Under the pieces are notes generated by a model. It did no database searches. It saw only the letters and a list, made by a program, of their open reading frames with translations, and was not told the DNA's origin. Below are positions 18,107-27,978 of a stretch of 64,000 nucleotides of DNA, piece after piece. Source of the stretch: Rhodophyticola sp017644125 (GTDB lineage Bacteria; Pseudomonadota; Alphaproteobacteria; Rhodobacterales; Rhodobacteraceae); NCBI RefSeq assembly GCF_042140125.1, contig NZ_CP159473.1; one strand, written 5' to 3'. Numbering within the stretch: the first letter of the stretch is position 1; every line of letters starts with the position of its first letter. The position numbers and the translations under genes are program-made.

Positions 18107-20521
18107 TCAATGCAACTGGCGCTGCACCGTCGCCGTCAGATCCGAGAGCGAGAACGGCTTGGGCAGGAAGACGGAATTCGGGATCTCTTCACTGGTCTTG
18201 TCCAGCGCGTCCTCCGCATAGCCCGAGACGAACACGACCTTCACACCAGGCCGGTCCTTCAGCGCAAGGCGCACCCAGCTTGGGCCGTCCATTCCGGGCA
18301 TCACCACATCGGTCACGAAGACATCCACTGAGAGCGCCGAATCGCGCAGCGTTTCCAGCGCCTCCTCCGCATTTTCCGCCTCCAGCACCGTATATCCGCG
18401 CAGCCGCAGAGCGCGGGAGGCGAAGGCGCGCACCGGGGCCTCGTCTTCGACCAGCAGAACGACCCCGTCACCCGGCGCGGCCGGACCGGTATCCTGCTCC
18501 GGTTCGGGCGTTTCCGGCTCTGCCGGCGCGGGCGGCTGTGCTAGCTGCTCCGGAACCGCCGCCGCCGGACGCTCCGATGGAACCGGGGTCTCCTCGGCCG
18601 CCGGATGGTCATGGGCCGGACAGTAGATCGTGAAGGTCGTGCCCTTGCCGATCTCGCTGTCAACGAAGATGTAGCCCCCCGTCTGCTTGATGATCCCGTA
18701 AACCATCGACAACCCAAGGCCCGTGCCCTCGCCGACGCCTTTCGTGGTGTAAAACGGCTCGAATATCCGTCTGACCTTGTCGGGGGGGATCCCCGAGCCC
18801 TCATCCCGGACCGTGATCGAGACATATTGCCCGGGCGGCACCACCGCCTCATCCCGGCTGAGCGCTTCGCGGAGCCGTACCATCCGGGTCTCCACATGGA
18901 TCGCGCCGCCATCGGGCATTGCATCGCGCGCGTTCACCACAAGGTTCATCATCACCTGATCGAGCTGGCGGGAATCGGCCCGGATCGGCAGCAGGGCCGG
19001 GTCATGGGACAGATGCAGTTGCACCTTTTCGCCCACCAGCCGGTTCAGAAGATGGGTGAGGTCGCCCATCGTGTCGCGCAGGTCGAGAAGCTCGGGCTGC
19101 AGCGTCTGTTTCCGGGAGAAGACCAGCAATTGCCCCACCAGGCTGGCCGCGCGGTTGGCGTTCTGGTTGATCTGCACGAGATCCCCGTAATCCGGATCGC
19201 CCTGATCGTGGCGCAGCAGCAGCAGGTCGCAATGCCCCGTGATCGCGGTCAAGAGGTTGTTGAAATCATGGGCCACGCCACCGGCCAGTTCGCCGATGGC
19301 CTGCATTTTCTGGCTCTGGACGAATTGCTGCTCCAGCGTCTTCAACTCGGTCGCGTCATGCATCACCGCAAGCAGCGACGGGCCCTTGCTCGTGGCGATG
19401 CGTCCAAGGGTGATCTGCAGGAAGCAATCCTCGTCCCGGCGTTTGGCGCGCACCACCTCGGGCCGGTTGGGAATGCGTTCCTCCAGCGTGTCGCGGATCC
19501 AGTCTTCGACGGGGCGGCCAAGCCCCTCCACGAGGTTCGACAGAAACGGCCCCTCCCCGGGCGAAAGGCCCAGAAGCGTCTGCGCATGCTGGTTGAAGGC
19601 CAGAACCTCGCCATCGCCGCCGATATGGACAAGCGCGACAGGCAACGCCTCGAACGCGCGGGCCGCCACGCCCTCGTCCCCGATGCTGCCACTGACGCAG
19701 GCGGGCACCAGATAAATCTCGCGCCGCCCATCGCCGGCCGTGATTTCAACCGGGGTCACGTCGATCGTGCCCGTTTCGGTCCGCAGGGTCCGCCGCTGGC
19801 CGGAGATCAGGGGCAGTTGCCTGAAAACCTGCGACAGGCTGCGCGCGCGGCGCCCGAGCGTGTCGCGCATCGCATCGTTCATCGACAGGATCGTGTCATT
19901 CTGGCTGACCACCATCATCGGCAGGGCGATGTGATCGCCGCTGCGATTGGTGCTCTCGACGCTTTCATCCAGCCGCCAGAGCGTTCCCTTTCCGACGCGA
20001 TAGGCCGTAACCCGGACATGGCCCTTGCGGGTCACGACGGTTTCCCGCGCCATCCTTGTGCGCGACAGGGCGGTCTCCTGCCGGAACACCACCGCCGGCG
20101 CATTCGCAAGCAGGCCGCTGAGCGCGCGCGACATGGGCTGGCCCGCGCGGTCTCCGAACCGGTCCGTCGCGGAGATGTTCTGGGCAAGAACCAGCCCCTG
20201 TTCGTCGGTGCAGAAACATGGCGCCGGATCAAGCTCGATCAGCGAAATCGCCTGTATCAGCGCGCGCCGCTCCCCGGATTTTCCAACGTAGGTCTTCGCC
20301 ATCAGCATCAGCGCCAGAACCACGATCGAGCCGGCCGCGGCAAAGAGCAAAAGCGCCCCTAGGGCGGAGGGCACGAACCAGCCGGCTGCGGCGCATATCG
20401 CGGCCATACCGAACAGCAGCCATGGCTGACGCGGGGCCGTTCCGAGGGGAGCCCGCATCTTGCCGGGCTCCATAGCCTGATCCGCCACAGTCAACCTCCA
20501 ATCCGATTCGGTGTCTCCCAT
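18107..20521 (-). CDS. cckA: CckA-type hybrid histidine kinase
   Basis: 804 residues: two N-terminal membrane helices (about 33-70), PAS-like sensory regions (about 95-190 and 285-390), HisKA with the H-box GGVAHDFNNLLTAI (about 425), HATPase (MMNLVVNARDAM, GSGIP, GEGTGLGLS), a Pro/Glu-rich linker, and a C-terminal receiver (LLVEDEAPVRAFA, phospho-acceptor Asp in VTDVVMPGMDG, Lys in FLPKPFS). This order matches CckA, which feeds phosphate through ChpT to CtrA; in Rhodobacterales this pathway controls motility and gene-transfer-agent production. Position beside recA is typical. Confidence 0.93.
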   Translation of the reverse strand: MGDTESDWRLTVADQAMEPGKMRAPLGTAPRQPWLLFGMAAICAAAGWFVPSALGALLLFAAAGSIVVLALMLMAKTYVGKSGERRALIQAISLIELDPAPCFCTDEQGLVLAQNISATDRFGDRAGQPMSRALSGLLANAPAVVFRQETALSRTRMARETVVTRKGHVRVTAYRVGKGTLWRLDESVESTNRSGDHIALPMMVVSQNDTILSMNDAMRDTLGRRARSLSQVFRQLPLISGQRRTLRTETGTIDVTPVEITAGDGRREIYLVPACVSGSIGDEGVAARAFEALPVALVHIGGDGEVLAFNQHAQTLLGLSPGEGPFLSNLVEGLGRPVEDWIRDTLEERIPNRPEVVRAKRRDEDCFLQITLGRIATSKGPSLLAVMHDATELKTLEQQFVQSQKMQAIGELAGGVAHDFNNLLTAITGHCDLLLLRHDQGDPDYGDLVQINQNANRAASLVGQLLVFSRKQTLQPELLDLRDTMGDLTHLLNRLVGEKVQLHLSHDPALLPIRADSRQLDQVMMNLVVNARDAMPDGGAIHVETRMVRLREALSRDEAVVPPGQYVSITVRDEGSGIPPDKVRRIFEPFYTTKGVGEGTGLGLSMVYGIIKQTGGYIFVDSEIGKGTTFTIYCPAHDHPAAEETPVPSERPAAAVPEQLAQPPAPAEPETPEPEQDTGPAAPGDGVVLLVEDEAPVRAFASRALRLRGYTVLEAENAEEALETLRDSALSVDVFVTDVVMPGMDGPSWVRLALKDRPGVKVVFVSGYAEDALDKTSEEIPNSVFLPKPFSLSDLTATVQRQLH

Positions 20522-20585
20522 TTCGCAATCAAATGCTTAAACGGGTCTTAAAATCGGCGTGCGACCGCCAGCTTTTCCTAAATTT

Positions 20586-21758
20586 TTAAGCTGTTGAGGT
20601 GGCCTGCGTCAACTCGGCCATGAAAAACCCGTCCGACGCGGTCAGCGGGGTCTCGATATGCCGCCCGGTCAGAACCCAGCCGGGCGTGCAGGCAAGGAAG
20701 GCTTCAACCTGTTCCTCATTCTCCGACTGCAGGAGCGAGCAGGTCATGTAGACAAGCGATCCGCCGGGGCGAACCAGCCGGGCGGCCCGATCCAGAATAT
20801 CGGATTGCAGTCGCCGCAGATCCGCCAGCCGCTCCGGCGTCAGCCGCCATTTCGCTTCGGGATCGCGCCGCCATGTCCCGCTGCCGGAGCATGGAACATC
20901 CGCAAGCACCAGATCGAACGGGCCCGCGCCTGTGAGCGCGGATGTTTCCCGTGCAATCAGCCGAACCCCGGCGCGGCCCGCCCGCGCGGGCAGATCGGCC
21001 ATGCGCGCCGGATTGGCGTCATGCACTGATATCTCCGCATCGGATCGGGCAGCGATGGCCAGCGCCTTTCCGCCGCCGCCCGCGCAATAGTCGAGAATGC
21101 GCCCGTCCACCGGCCAGTCCACCGCCGCGCAGGCCCGCTGTACCGACAGATCCTGCAGTTCCACCAGCCCATCAAGATAGGCTTGCGTGTGGCGCACACC
21201 GCGCGCGCCGGAGATCACCTCGATCGCGGTCTCGCATCCAGGAACGGCGCGGGCCCCGATCCCGCTTGAAGTCAGCAGCGCAACCGCTTCATCTACCGTG
21301 GTTTTTCTAAGGTTGGCCCGCAGATGCACAGGCGCGCGTTGCCCCATGGCGCGCGCCAGATCAGCCAGGTCGGCGCCGAAGCTTTGCCGCAGCGCGGGCG
21401 ACAGCCAGCCGGGCAGATCGGCCAGAACATCCGGCGCCGGCGTGGGGGTCGAGGCTTCGGCCGGGCTCAACGCGGGCGGCGCGAACCCCTGTCCGGTGAA
21501 GATCGCCTCCGGCGGCAGACCGTTCAGCCGGATCAGACCAAGCACAAGGCCGCGGCCGGTCTCCGCCCCGCCAAGCGCCGCACAGCGGCCCCTGCAGCGC
21601 AGCACGTCGAACACATGGTCGCGCACGGCGGCACGGTCTTTCGATCCGGCATATCGCGCGCCCCGGGCCCACCCGGTCAGCGCCTTTTCCACGGGCACAT
21701 CCTGCAACCAGCGGTCCAGAACGGTCATCGCGGCGGCATATCGCGCCTCGGGGGTCAC
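20586..21758 (-). CDS. RsmB-like rRNA cytosine-C5 methyltransferase
   Basis: 390 residues with a GTG start. An N-terminal NusB-like helical part (1-130) is followed by a Rossmann methyltransferase domain: motif I ILDYCAGGGGKALAIAA, motif IV DVPCSGSGTWRRDPE with the catalytic-cycle cysteine, and motif VI MTCSLLQSENEEQV with the second cysteine. This is the RsmB/NOL1/NOP2/sun family of 16S rRNA m5C methyltransferases; the exact target base is not provable here. It is followed upstream by guaB on the same strand. Confidence 0.88.
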   Translation of the reverse strand: MTPEARYAAAMTVLDRWLQDVPVEKALTGWARGARYAGSKDRAAVRDHVFDVLRCRGRCAALGGAETGRGLVLGLIRLNGLPPEAIFTGQGFAPPALSPAEASTPTPAPDVLADLPGWLSPALRQSFGADLADLARAMGQRAPVHLRANLRKTTVDEAVALLTSSGIGARAVPGCETAIEVISGARGVRHTQAYLDGLVELQDLSVQRACAAVDWPVDGRILDYCAGGGGKALAIAARSDAEISVHDANPARMADLPARAGRAGVRLIARETSALTGAGPFDLVLADVPCSGSGTWRRDPEAKWRLTPERLADLRRLQSDILDRAARLVRPGGSLVYMTCSLLQSENEEQVEAFLACTPGWVLTGRHIETPLTASDGFFMAELTQATSTA

Positions 21759-21789
21759 CTGATCACATCAAGACTGGCCGACATCATAC

Positions 21790-23244
21790 TCAGCTCAAAC
21801 GATAATTGGGGCTTTCCCGCGTGATCTGGACATCATGCACGTGGCTCTCCTTGAGGCCCGACCCGGTGATCCGCACGAAACGGCAGCCCTGACGCATCTC
21901 GGCCACCGTCGCACTGCCGGTATAGCCCATGGCGGCGCGCAACCCGCCGACCAGCTGGTGGATCACGGCGCCGGCGCTGCCCTTGTAGGGCACCTGCCCC
22001 TCGATCCCTTCGGGCACCAGCTTGTCGCTTGCGGCATCCTTCTGAAAATACCGGTCGGCAGAGCCCCGGGCCATCGCGCCAAGCGACCCCATGCCCCGGT
22101 AGCTCTTGAAGCTGCGGCCCTGATACAAGATCACTTCTCCGGGGCTTTCGTCGGTCCCGGCGATCATGCTGCCCACCATCGCGCAATGGGCACCCGCCGC
22201 GATCGCCTTGGCAAAATCGCCGGAATACTTGATGCCGCCATCGGCAATCACAGGCGTACCCGTGGCGGCGGCCGCCTCGGCGCAATCCATGATCGCGGTC
22301 AATTGCGGCACGCCCACGCCGGCCACGATCCGCGTTGTGCAGATGGAGCCCGGCCCGATCCCCACCTTGACCGCATCCGCGCCCGCGCCGATCAATGCGC
22401 GCGTCGCTTCGCCCGTCGCGACGTTGCCGGCCACGACCTGCACGGCGTTGGAAAGCTTCTTGACCCGCTCCACCGCGTGTCCCACGCCTTCGGAATGCCC
22501 ATGGGCCGTGTCGATCACGATCAGGTCGCATCCCGCATCGATCAATGCCTCGGACCGCTCGAACCCGGCATCGCCCACCGTCGTCGCCGCGGCCACGCGC
22601 AGTCGCCCCAGCTCGTCCTTGCAGGCCGAGGGGTTCAGAACCGCCTGTTCGATATCCTTGATCGTCAGAAGCCCGGTCAGGCGGCCGGTCTTGCTCACGA
22701 CCAGCAGCTTTTCGATCCGCCGGGCCTGCATCAGGCTGCGCGCGGTGGCCAGATCGGCGGGCTCTTCCAGCATCGCGAGATTGTCGGAGGTCATCATCAC
22801 CCGCACCGGCGTGCTGTCATCGGTCGCAAAGCGCATGTCGCGATTGGTCACGATGCCCAGAACGCGCCCGGCCTCGTCCACCACCGGAAACCCGGTGATC
22901 CGATAGCGTTCCTGCAGCGCCTTGGCATCGGCGAGCGTCTGGTCAGGCTTCAATGTGATCGGGTTGTAGACCACGCCGCTTTCGAACCGCTTCACGCGCC
23001 GGACCTCGCGCGCCTGCGCCTCGATATCCAGATTACGGTGGATCACGCCCATGCCGCCGGCCTGCGCCATGGCGATCGCCATGCGCGCTTCGGTCACCGT
23101 GTCCATGGCGGAGCTGAGAAGCGGGATGTTCAGGGCAATGGACGCGGTCACCTTTGTCCGCGTATCGGCCGTGCTCGGCAACACCGACGAGGCGCCCGGC
23201 ACAAGCAGCACGTCGTCGAAGGTAAGGGCCTCACGAATCTCCAT
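21790..23244 (-). CDS. guaB: IMP dehydrogenase
   Basis: 484 residues from the ATG at 23244 with AGGAGGT 6 bp upstream. It oxidises IMP to XMP, the committed step of GMP synthesis. The barrel contains the two-CBS insertion (about residues 90-205), the catalytic-loop cysteine in GIGPGSICTTRIVAGVGVPQ, the phosphate loop IADGGIKYSGDFAKAI, and the flap region YRGMGSLGAM. Full length for the family. Confidence 0.97.
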   Translation of the reverse strand: MEIREALTFDDVLLVPGASSVLPSTADTRTKVTASIALNIPLLSSAMDTVTEARMAIAMAQAGGMGVIHRNLDIEAQAREVRRVKRFESGVVYNPITLKPDQTLADAKALQERYRITGFPVVDEAGRVLGIVTNRDMRFATDDSTPVRVMMTSDNLAMLEEPADLATARSLMQARRIEKLLVVSKTGRLTGLLTIKDIEQAVLNPSACKDELGRLRVAAATTVGDAGFERSEALIDAGCDLIVIDTAHGHSEGVGHAVERVKKLSNAVQVVAGNVATGEATRALIGAGADAVKVGIGPGSICTTRIVAGVGVPQLTAIMDCAEAAAATGTPVIADGGIKYSGDFAKAIAAGAHCAMVGSMIAGTDESPGEVILYQGRSFKSYRGMGSLGAMARGSADRYFQKDAASDKLVPEGIEGQVPYKGSAGAVIHQLVGGLRAAMGYTGSATVAEMRQGCRFVRITGSGLKESHVHDVQITRESPNYRLS

Positions 23245-23351
23245 CACGCGACCTCCTGGGGGAGTTTCCGTTGGCATGCTGCTATCTCATGGGGCGCGCC
23301 GAAGGGAAACCCCCAAATCTGGTACGCCGCGGCTTTGGCGAAATTGCTGCG

Positions 23352-24068
23352 TCACTCCACATCCTCGGCAGGCTTGAACCCGGTGGCGACGACGAATTTC
23401 TCCGAACTGTCGGCACGGCTCGCCGCGGGTTTCACGTTGGCCACCTTGGTGAACCGCTGCTTGAGCCGTTTCTGCAACGTCCCCTCGGCGCCACCGGCCA
23501 ATACCTTGGCGACGAAGGTGCCGCCCTCCTCCAGCACGTCGAAGGCCAGCTCCGCTGCCGCCTCACACAAGGCGATGATCCGCAGATGGTCGGTCTGCTT
23601 ATGCCCCGACGCCGCCGCCGCCATGTCGCTCATCACCACATCGGCCTTGCCGCCAAGCCAGGCTTTCACCTGCGCGTCCGCCCCGTCTTCCATGAAGTCG
23701 AGCTGGTGGATCTCGGCCCCGGCAATCGGCTCGACCGGCTGCAGGTCAAGCCCGATGACCCGGCCCACCGCCTTGCCCGGGCGGTCGCCCAGGGCGTTGA
23801 CCCGCTTCACCGCCACCTGACACCAGCCACCCGGCGCGCATCCCAGATCGACCACCCGCGCACCGGGCACCAGAAACCGGTACTTGTCGTCCAGTTCGGA
23901 AATCTTGAACGCCGCGCGCCCGCGATATCCCTCCGCCTGGGCCCGTTTCACATACGGGTCGTTCAACTGCCGTTCGAGCCACAGGGTCGAGCTGAGCTTG
24001 CGCCCCCGCGCGGTCTTCACCTTCACCCGCAAATCGCGCTGCCCGCGCCCGCTTGTGCCCTTCGCCAT
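23352..24068 (-). CDS. rlmE: 23S rRNA 2'-O-ribose methyltransferase (RrmJ/FtsJ)
   Basis: 238 residues. The N-terminal basic region is followed by the K-D-K-E methyltransferase: SRAAFKI-like segment YRGRAAFKISELDDKY, SAM motif VVDLGCAPGGWCQVA, catalytic Asp in VMSDMAAAASGHKQTDH, Lys in FVAKVLAGGAEG, and the terminal SSEKFVVATGFK. It methylates U2552 (E. coli numbering) in the A-loop. It is next to ppx/gppA, a common pairing in Rhodobacterales. Confidence 0.95.
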   Translation of the reverse strand: MAKGTSGRGQRDLRVKVKTARGRKLSSTLWLERQLNDPYVKRAQAEGYRGRAAFKISELDDKYRFLVPGARVVDLGCAPGGWCQVAVKRVNALGDRPGKAVGRVIGLDLQPVEPIAGAEIHQLDFMEDGADAQVKAWLGGKADVVMSDMAAAASGHKQTDHLRIIALCEAAAELAFDVLEEGGTFVAKVLAGGAEGTLQKRLKQRFTKVANVKPAASRADSSEKFVVATGFKPAEDVE

Positions 24069-24201
24069 GTTGCGCTTGAGCTCCTTGCCTCAGTGTTTCA
24101 AAAATCATCCCGCCGGAAACCTCGCGGCCGAACCGCGCGCGCGTCCCGCCCCGGTGCAAGACGACCCTCGCCGGATCCCGGGCAAGGCCCGGGCGCCATT
24201 C

Positions 24202-25359
24202 CTATAGCGGACCATCCTCCAGAACACCATCGGAGGACATCTGCGCATAAAGCAGCCCCTCCCGCAGGCCCCTGTCGGCCACGCTCAGCCGGTCCGTGGG
24301 CCAGGCCCGCAGCAGCGCCTGCAGGATCGCCGCGCCCGACATGATCAGGGTCTGCCGGTCCCGTCCGATGCGGGGGTCCTTGCGCCGGCCTTCGGGGCCG
24401 AGGCTCAGATATCCCTGAATGACCGTGTCGATCTGGTCGGAGGTCATCCGGAGCCCGTCCACCTTGTTGCGGTCATAGCGCCGCAGGCCCAGATGGCTGG
24501 CCGCCACGGTCGTGACCGTCCCGCTGGTGCCGATGATCTGGAACCCCTCGCGGGCCTGGTCCGCCGCATCGTCATAGGGCGAGAACTCCGCAAGCTGCTC
24601 CTCGAAATACCAGCTCATGAGCGCGAAGCGCGCGCTGTCGTCGGTCACGTCTGAATACATGTCCTTCAACGTCGCCACGCCCAGTGGCACGGAAATCCAG
24701 TCCACCACCTTGGCGCGCGGAAAAACCGTATCCTCGTGATCGAAGCCCTGATGCAGCCGCATGATCGCGCGGGGGCGTTCCAGCGCCGGCACCCGGCTCA
24801 GATCGATCCAGACAAGCTCGGTCGAGCCGCCGCCGATATCGACGACCAGCAATTGCTCGGTCCGGGTGGACACCAGCGGCGCGCAGGACACCACAGCCAG
24901 CCGCGCCTCCTCCTCCGGCTCGATGATCTCCAGCTCCAGCCCCGTGTCCCGCTTGACCACATTGATGAAATCGCGCGCATTGACCGCACGCCGGCAGGCT
25001 TCGGTCGCCACCAGACGGGCGCGGCGCACATCGTGCTGGCCAAGCTTGCGCTGACAGATCTTCAGAGCGCCGACCGCGCGCGCCATGGAGCTTCGCGACA
25101 GCCGGCCCGACGCTTCCAGCCCATGGCCCAACTGCACGGATTTCGAGAATGAATCCACCACATGCAGCTGATTGCCCTTGGGCTGCGCAATCAGCATGCG
25201 ACAGGAATTGGTGCCCAGATCCAGCGCGGCATAAAGATCCGCGGGATCGGGGCGATTGTCCGCAGCGGGTTTCCGTTCGACAGGCGGGGCCGCCACCGGG
25301 CTGACCGGGGCGACGGGTCTGGGGAACGGGCCGCCACCGTGAACACGCTTGCGTGACAT
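24202..25359 (-). CDS. Ppx/GppA phosphatase (exopolyphosphatase / pppGpp hydrolase family)
   Basis: 385 residues. A Pro-rich N-terminal extension of about 40 residues precedes an ASKHA-fold domain with phosphate-1 motif ALDLGTNSCRMLIA, EACRRAVNARDF, the second phosphate loop VVDIGGGSTELVW, and GTSGTVTTVAA. The family cleaves inorganic polyphosphate or pppGpp; the sequence alone does not separate these. Same strand as rlmE, 133 bp apart. Confidence 0.9.
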   Translation of the reverse strand: MSRKRVHGGGPFPRPVAPVSPVAAPPVERKPAADNRPDPADLYAALDLGTNSCRMLIAQPKGNQLHVVDSFSKSVQLGHGLEASGRLSRSSMARAVGALKICQRKLGQHDVRRARLVATEACRRAVNARDFINVVKRDTGLELEIIEPEEEARLAVVSCAPLVSTRTEQLLVVDIGGGSTELVWIDLSRVPALERPRAIMRLHQGFDHEDTVFPRAKVVDWISVPLGVATLKDMYSDVTDDSARFALMSWYFEEQLAEFSPYDDAADQAREGFQIIGTSGTVTTVAASHLGLRRYDRNKVDGLRMTSDQIDTVIQGYLSLGPEGRRKDPRIGRDRQTLIMSGAAILQALLRAWPTDRLSVADRGLREGLLYAQMSSDGVLEDGPL

Positions 25360-25595
25360 CGGCCCCTCCGAATGATCAAGTTGTCCCGAATGTAGCGGCC
25401 CGGTCGTGAACTCACAATGCTCTTGCTCGCCCTCAACATCATCATGAGAATTATGACGGCCCGCGGCGCTGGCCTGAGCCCGCCACAGCGCCTAAGGTTC
25501 GGATGGGGTCGTTCCGGCCCCAATTGATGTCGAAAACAGGCCCGGTGGGCAGGTCAGCCGCCCATATGGTGACGGCCAGAGATAAGGATTCGCCC

Positions 25596-25907
25596 ATGCC
25601 CGCCGTCACCATCGTTTATTGGCGTGATATCCCGGCCCAGATCATCGTGGGCAAGGGGCGGCGCGGGTCCAAGGCCCCCCTGCCCGAGCGGTTCGAACAG
25701 GCGATCGACCGCTGCGCGATGAAGGTCGGCGCCAAGGACGATGACGCGTATCTGGCCGATTGGCGCAAGGCCGAGCCCTTCGGGGTTGAGGGCGAGCCGG
25801 ACGAAATCGCGGCGACGCAGGCCGACCTTCTGGACCGAACGTATGATCAGGACCGCCTGAAAACACTGATCGCCAATGACGGATGGGAAAGCGGCAAGAC
25901 CGCGTGA
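25596..25907 (+). CDS. 'Virulence factor' family small protein
   Basis: 103 residues from the ATG at 25596 with GATAAGGA upstream. The start AVTIVYWRDIPAQIIVGKGRRGSK and the following RFEQAIDRCAMKVGAKDDDAYL are those of the small family misleadingly named virulence factor. In Rhodobacterales it travels with the methylene-THF reductase-like and methyltransferase genes, as here (34 bp upstream). A role in the corrinoid/folate methyl-transfer module is inferred from context only. Confidence 0.75.
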   Translation: MPAVTIVYWRDIPAQIIVGKGRRGSKAPLPERFEQAIDRCAMKVGAKDDDAYLADWRKAEPFGVEGEPDEIAATQADLLDRTYDQDRLKTLIANDGWESGKTA

Positions 25908-25941
25908 TCCCATGCGCCCGACATCACCCCTGGAGAGATTG

Positions 25942-26871
25942 ATGGCCCTGTTGAACTTCAAGCGCACCGCCGCCGCAATGCCCGCACCGCCGGTCAACCC
26001 CGAACTGGAGGCACTTCTGGACGGCTATTCGATCGAGGTGATGCCCCGCACCGCAGAGAAGGTCGAGGATTTCCGCGCGCTCCTGCCCGAAGGCACCCGC
26101 GTCTACATCGCTCATATCGAGGGCACACCGATTGACGACATGGTGGCGACCGCCGCGCGTCTGGCCGCCGATGGCTATGCGGTGATGCCGCATTTCCCGG
26201 CCCGCATCATCGCCGACAAGGCGACGCTTGCCGACTGGATCGCCCGCTATCAGGGCGAGGCGGGCGTCGATCAGGCGCTGCTTCTGGCCGGTGGCCCGCC
26301 AAAGCCGCTCGGCGCGTTCCACAGCTCCATGCAGTTGATGGAAACGGGTCTGTTCGACAAGGCGGGCTTCAAGCGTCTGCATGTTGCCGGGCATCCAGAG
26401 GGCAATCGCGACATCGACCCCGACGGCGGCGACGCCATGGTGATGGAGGCGCTTCGCTGGAAACAGGATTTTGCCGACCGCACGGATGCGGAAATGGCGC
26501 TGGCCACGCAATTCGCGTTCGAGGCCGCACCGGTGATCGCATGGGCCGAGCGCCTTTCCGCCGAAGGTATCCGCCTGCCGATCCATATCGGTATCGCGGG
26601 GCCCGCCAAGCTGCAGACCCTGATCCGCTTTGCCATTGCCTGCGGGGTTGGCCCGTCGCTCGATGTGCTGCAGAAGCGGGCCAAGGACGTCACCAAACTG
26701 CTCTTGCCGTTCGAGCCTCTGGACATCCTGACGAAGCTGGCCGCGCACAAGGCCGCCAATCCGGACTTCAATATCGAGGCGGTCCATTTCTTCCCCTTGG
26801 GCGGCGTCAAGACGAATGCCCAGTGGGCCATCGATCACGGGGGCGCTTCGACCCGCCCCGCCAATGTCTGA
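25942..26871 (+). CDS. Methylenetetrahydrofolate reductase-like protein
   Basis: 309 residues from the ATG at 25942 (MALLNFKRTAAAMPAPP), preceded by GGAGAG. TIM-barrel pattern of the MTHFR superfamily: SIEVMPRTAEKVEDF near the N-terminus, AHIEGTPIDDMVATAARL, HVAGHPEGNRDIDPDGGD, and LPIHIGIAGPAKLQTLIRFA. It diverges from E. coli MetF. The expected reaction is reduction of 5,10-methylene-THF to 5-methyl-THF, which would feed the next gene. In frame and closely spaced with both neighbours. Confidence 0.85.
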   Translation: MALLNFKRTAAAMPAPPVNPELEALLDGYSIEVMPRTAEKVEDFRALLPEGTRVYIAHIEGTPIDDMVATAARLAADGYAVMPHFPARIIADKATLADWIARYQGEAGVDQALLLAGGPPKPLGAFHSSMQLMETGLFDKAGFKRLHVAGHPEGNRDIDPDGGDAMVMEALRWKQDFADRTDAEMALATQFAFEAAPVIAWAERLSAEGIRLPIHIGIAGPAKLQTLIRFAIACGVGPSLDVLQKRAKDVTKLLLPFEPLDILTKLAAHKAANPDFNIEAVHFFPLGGVKTNAQWAIDHGGASTRPANV

Positions 26872-26883
26872 ACAGGAATATTC

Positions 26884-27849
26884 ATGACCCGCACTGTCCT
26901 TGAGTCCAAATCCAAAACCGTCGTCATCGGCTTTGACGAGCCGTTCTGCGTGATCGGCGAACGGATCAACCCCACCGGACGCAAACTGCTGGCCGCGCAG
27001 CTTGAAGCGGGGGATTTTTCCACTGTCGAGAAGGACGCGCTGGAACAGGTGGCCTGCGGTGCGATGGTGTTGGATATGAATGCGGGCGTCGTATACAATT
27101 CCAACCCCAACCCGAACGAGACCGAACCACCGCTCATGGGCAAGATGATCGAGCTTGTTCAGGGGCTTGTGGATGTTCCTTTATGTATCGACAGCTCTGT
27201 CCCCGGCGCACTGGAAAAGGGGCTTGAACTGGCCGAGGGCCGCCCGCTTCTGAACTCCGTCACCGGAGAGGAGGAGCGGCTGGAGGCGATCCTGCCGCTC
27301 GTGAAGAAATATAACGTGCCTGTGGTTGCGATCTCGAATGACGATACCGGCATCTCCGAAGACCCGGATGTGCGCTTCGCCGTCGCCAAGAAAATCGTCG
27401 AACGGGCCGCCGATTTCGGCATCCCGGCCCATGACATCGTGGTCGACCCGCTGGTGATGCCCGTCGGCGCCATGGCCACCGCCGGGCGGCAGGTGTTCAC
27501 GCTGGTGGCGAAACTGCGTGAAGAACTGGGCGTAAACACAACCTGTGGCGCGTCGAATATCTCTTTCGGCCTGCCCAACCGCCACGGCATCAACGCCGCT
27601 TTCCTGCCCATGGCGATCGGCGCGGGAATGACCAGCGCCATCATGAACCCGGTACGTCCGGTGGAGATGGAGGCGGTGAACGCCGCGAATTTCCTGATGA
27701 ACCACGATCCCAATGGCGGGAAATGGATCGGCTTTGCCAAGGTTCTGGAGGCCGTGAAGGAGGGCATGCCCTTCCCCGAGGCGGCGAAGGCCGCGATTGC
27801 ATCGGGTGCGGGCCGCAGCGGGCGCCGTGGCGGGCGCAGACGGGCGTGA
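26884..27849 (+). CDS. Methyl-THF:corrinoid methyltransferase, pterin-binding domain
   Basis: 321 residues forming a single pterin-binding TIM barrel of the MetH/AcsE type: CVIGERINPTGRKLLAAQL, ACGAMVLDMNAGVVYN, LCIDSSVPGALEKGLE, LLNSVTGEEERLEAILP, GASNISFGLPNRHGINAAFL. The C-terminus is a basic Gly/Arg tail. It would transfer the methyl group of methyl-THF to a separate cobalamin protein. In Phaeobacter and relatives, methionine synthase is split into separate proteins; this gene is a good candidate for the folate-binding part. Confidence 0.88.
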   Translation: MTRTVLESKSKTVVIGFDEPFCVIGERINPTGRKLLAAQLEAGDFSTVEKDALEQVACGAMVLDMNAGVVYNSNPNPNETEPPLMGKMIELVQGLVDVPLCIDSSVPGALEKGLELAEGRPLLNSVTGEEERLEAILPLVKKYNVPVVAISNDDTGISEDPDVRFAVAKKIVERAADFGIPAHDIVVDPLVMPVGAMATAGRQVFTLVAKLREELGVNTTCGASNISFGLPNRHGINAAFLPMAIGAGMTSAIMNPVRPVEMEAVNAANFLMNHDPNGGKWIGFAKVLEAVKEGMPFPEAAKAAIASGAGRSGRRGGRRRA

Positions 27850-27978
27850 GCGGGTCGGATCGGCCAGCCGGGCCGGTCTTGCGGCCCGGAAACCGCATGT
27901 TGACCAAACCAGACCAAGGGCGGAACAATCCGCAGAACGCAGTCGCGGAGAGAGCATGCCCCCTCGCCAACCAGGTCG

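Noticed and set aside
25360..25595. Cobalamin riboswitch upstream of the folate/B12 module
   Set aside because: Looked for a B12-box-like GCCACTG core and surrounding stems and saw none.
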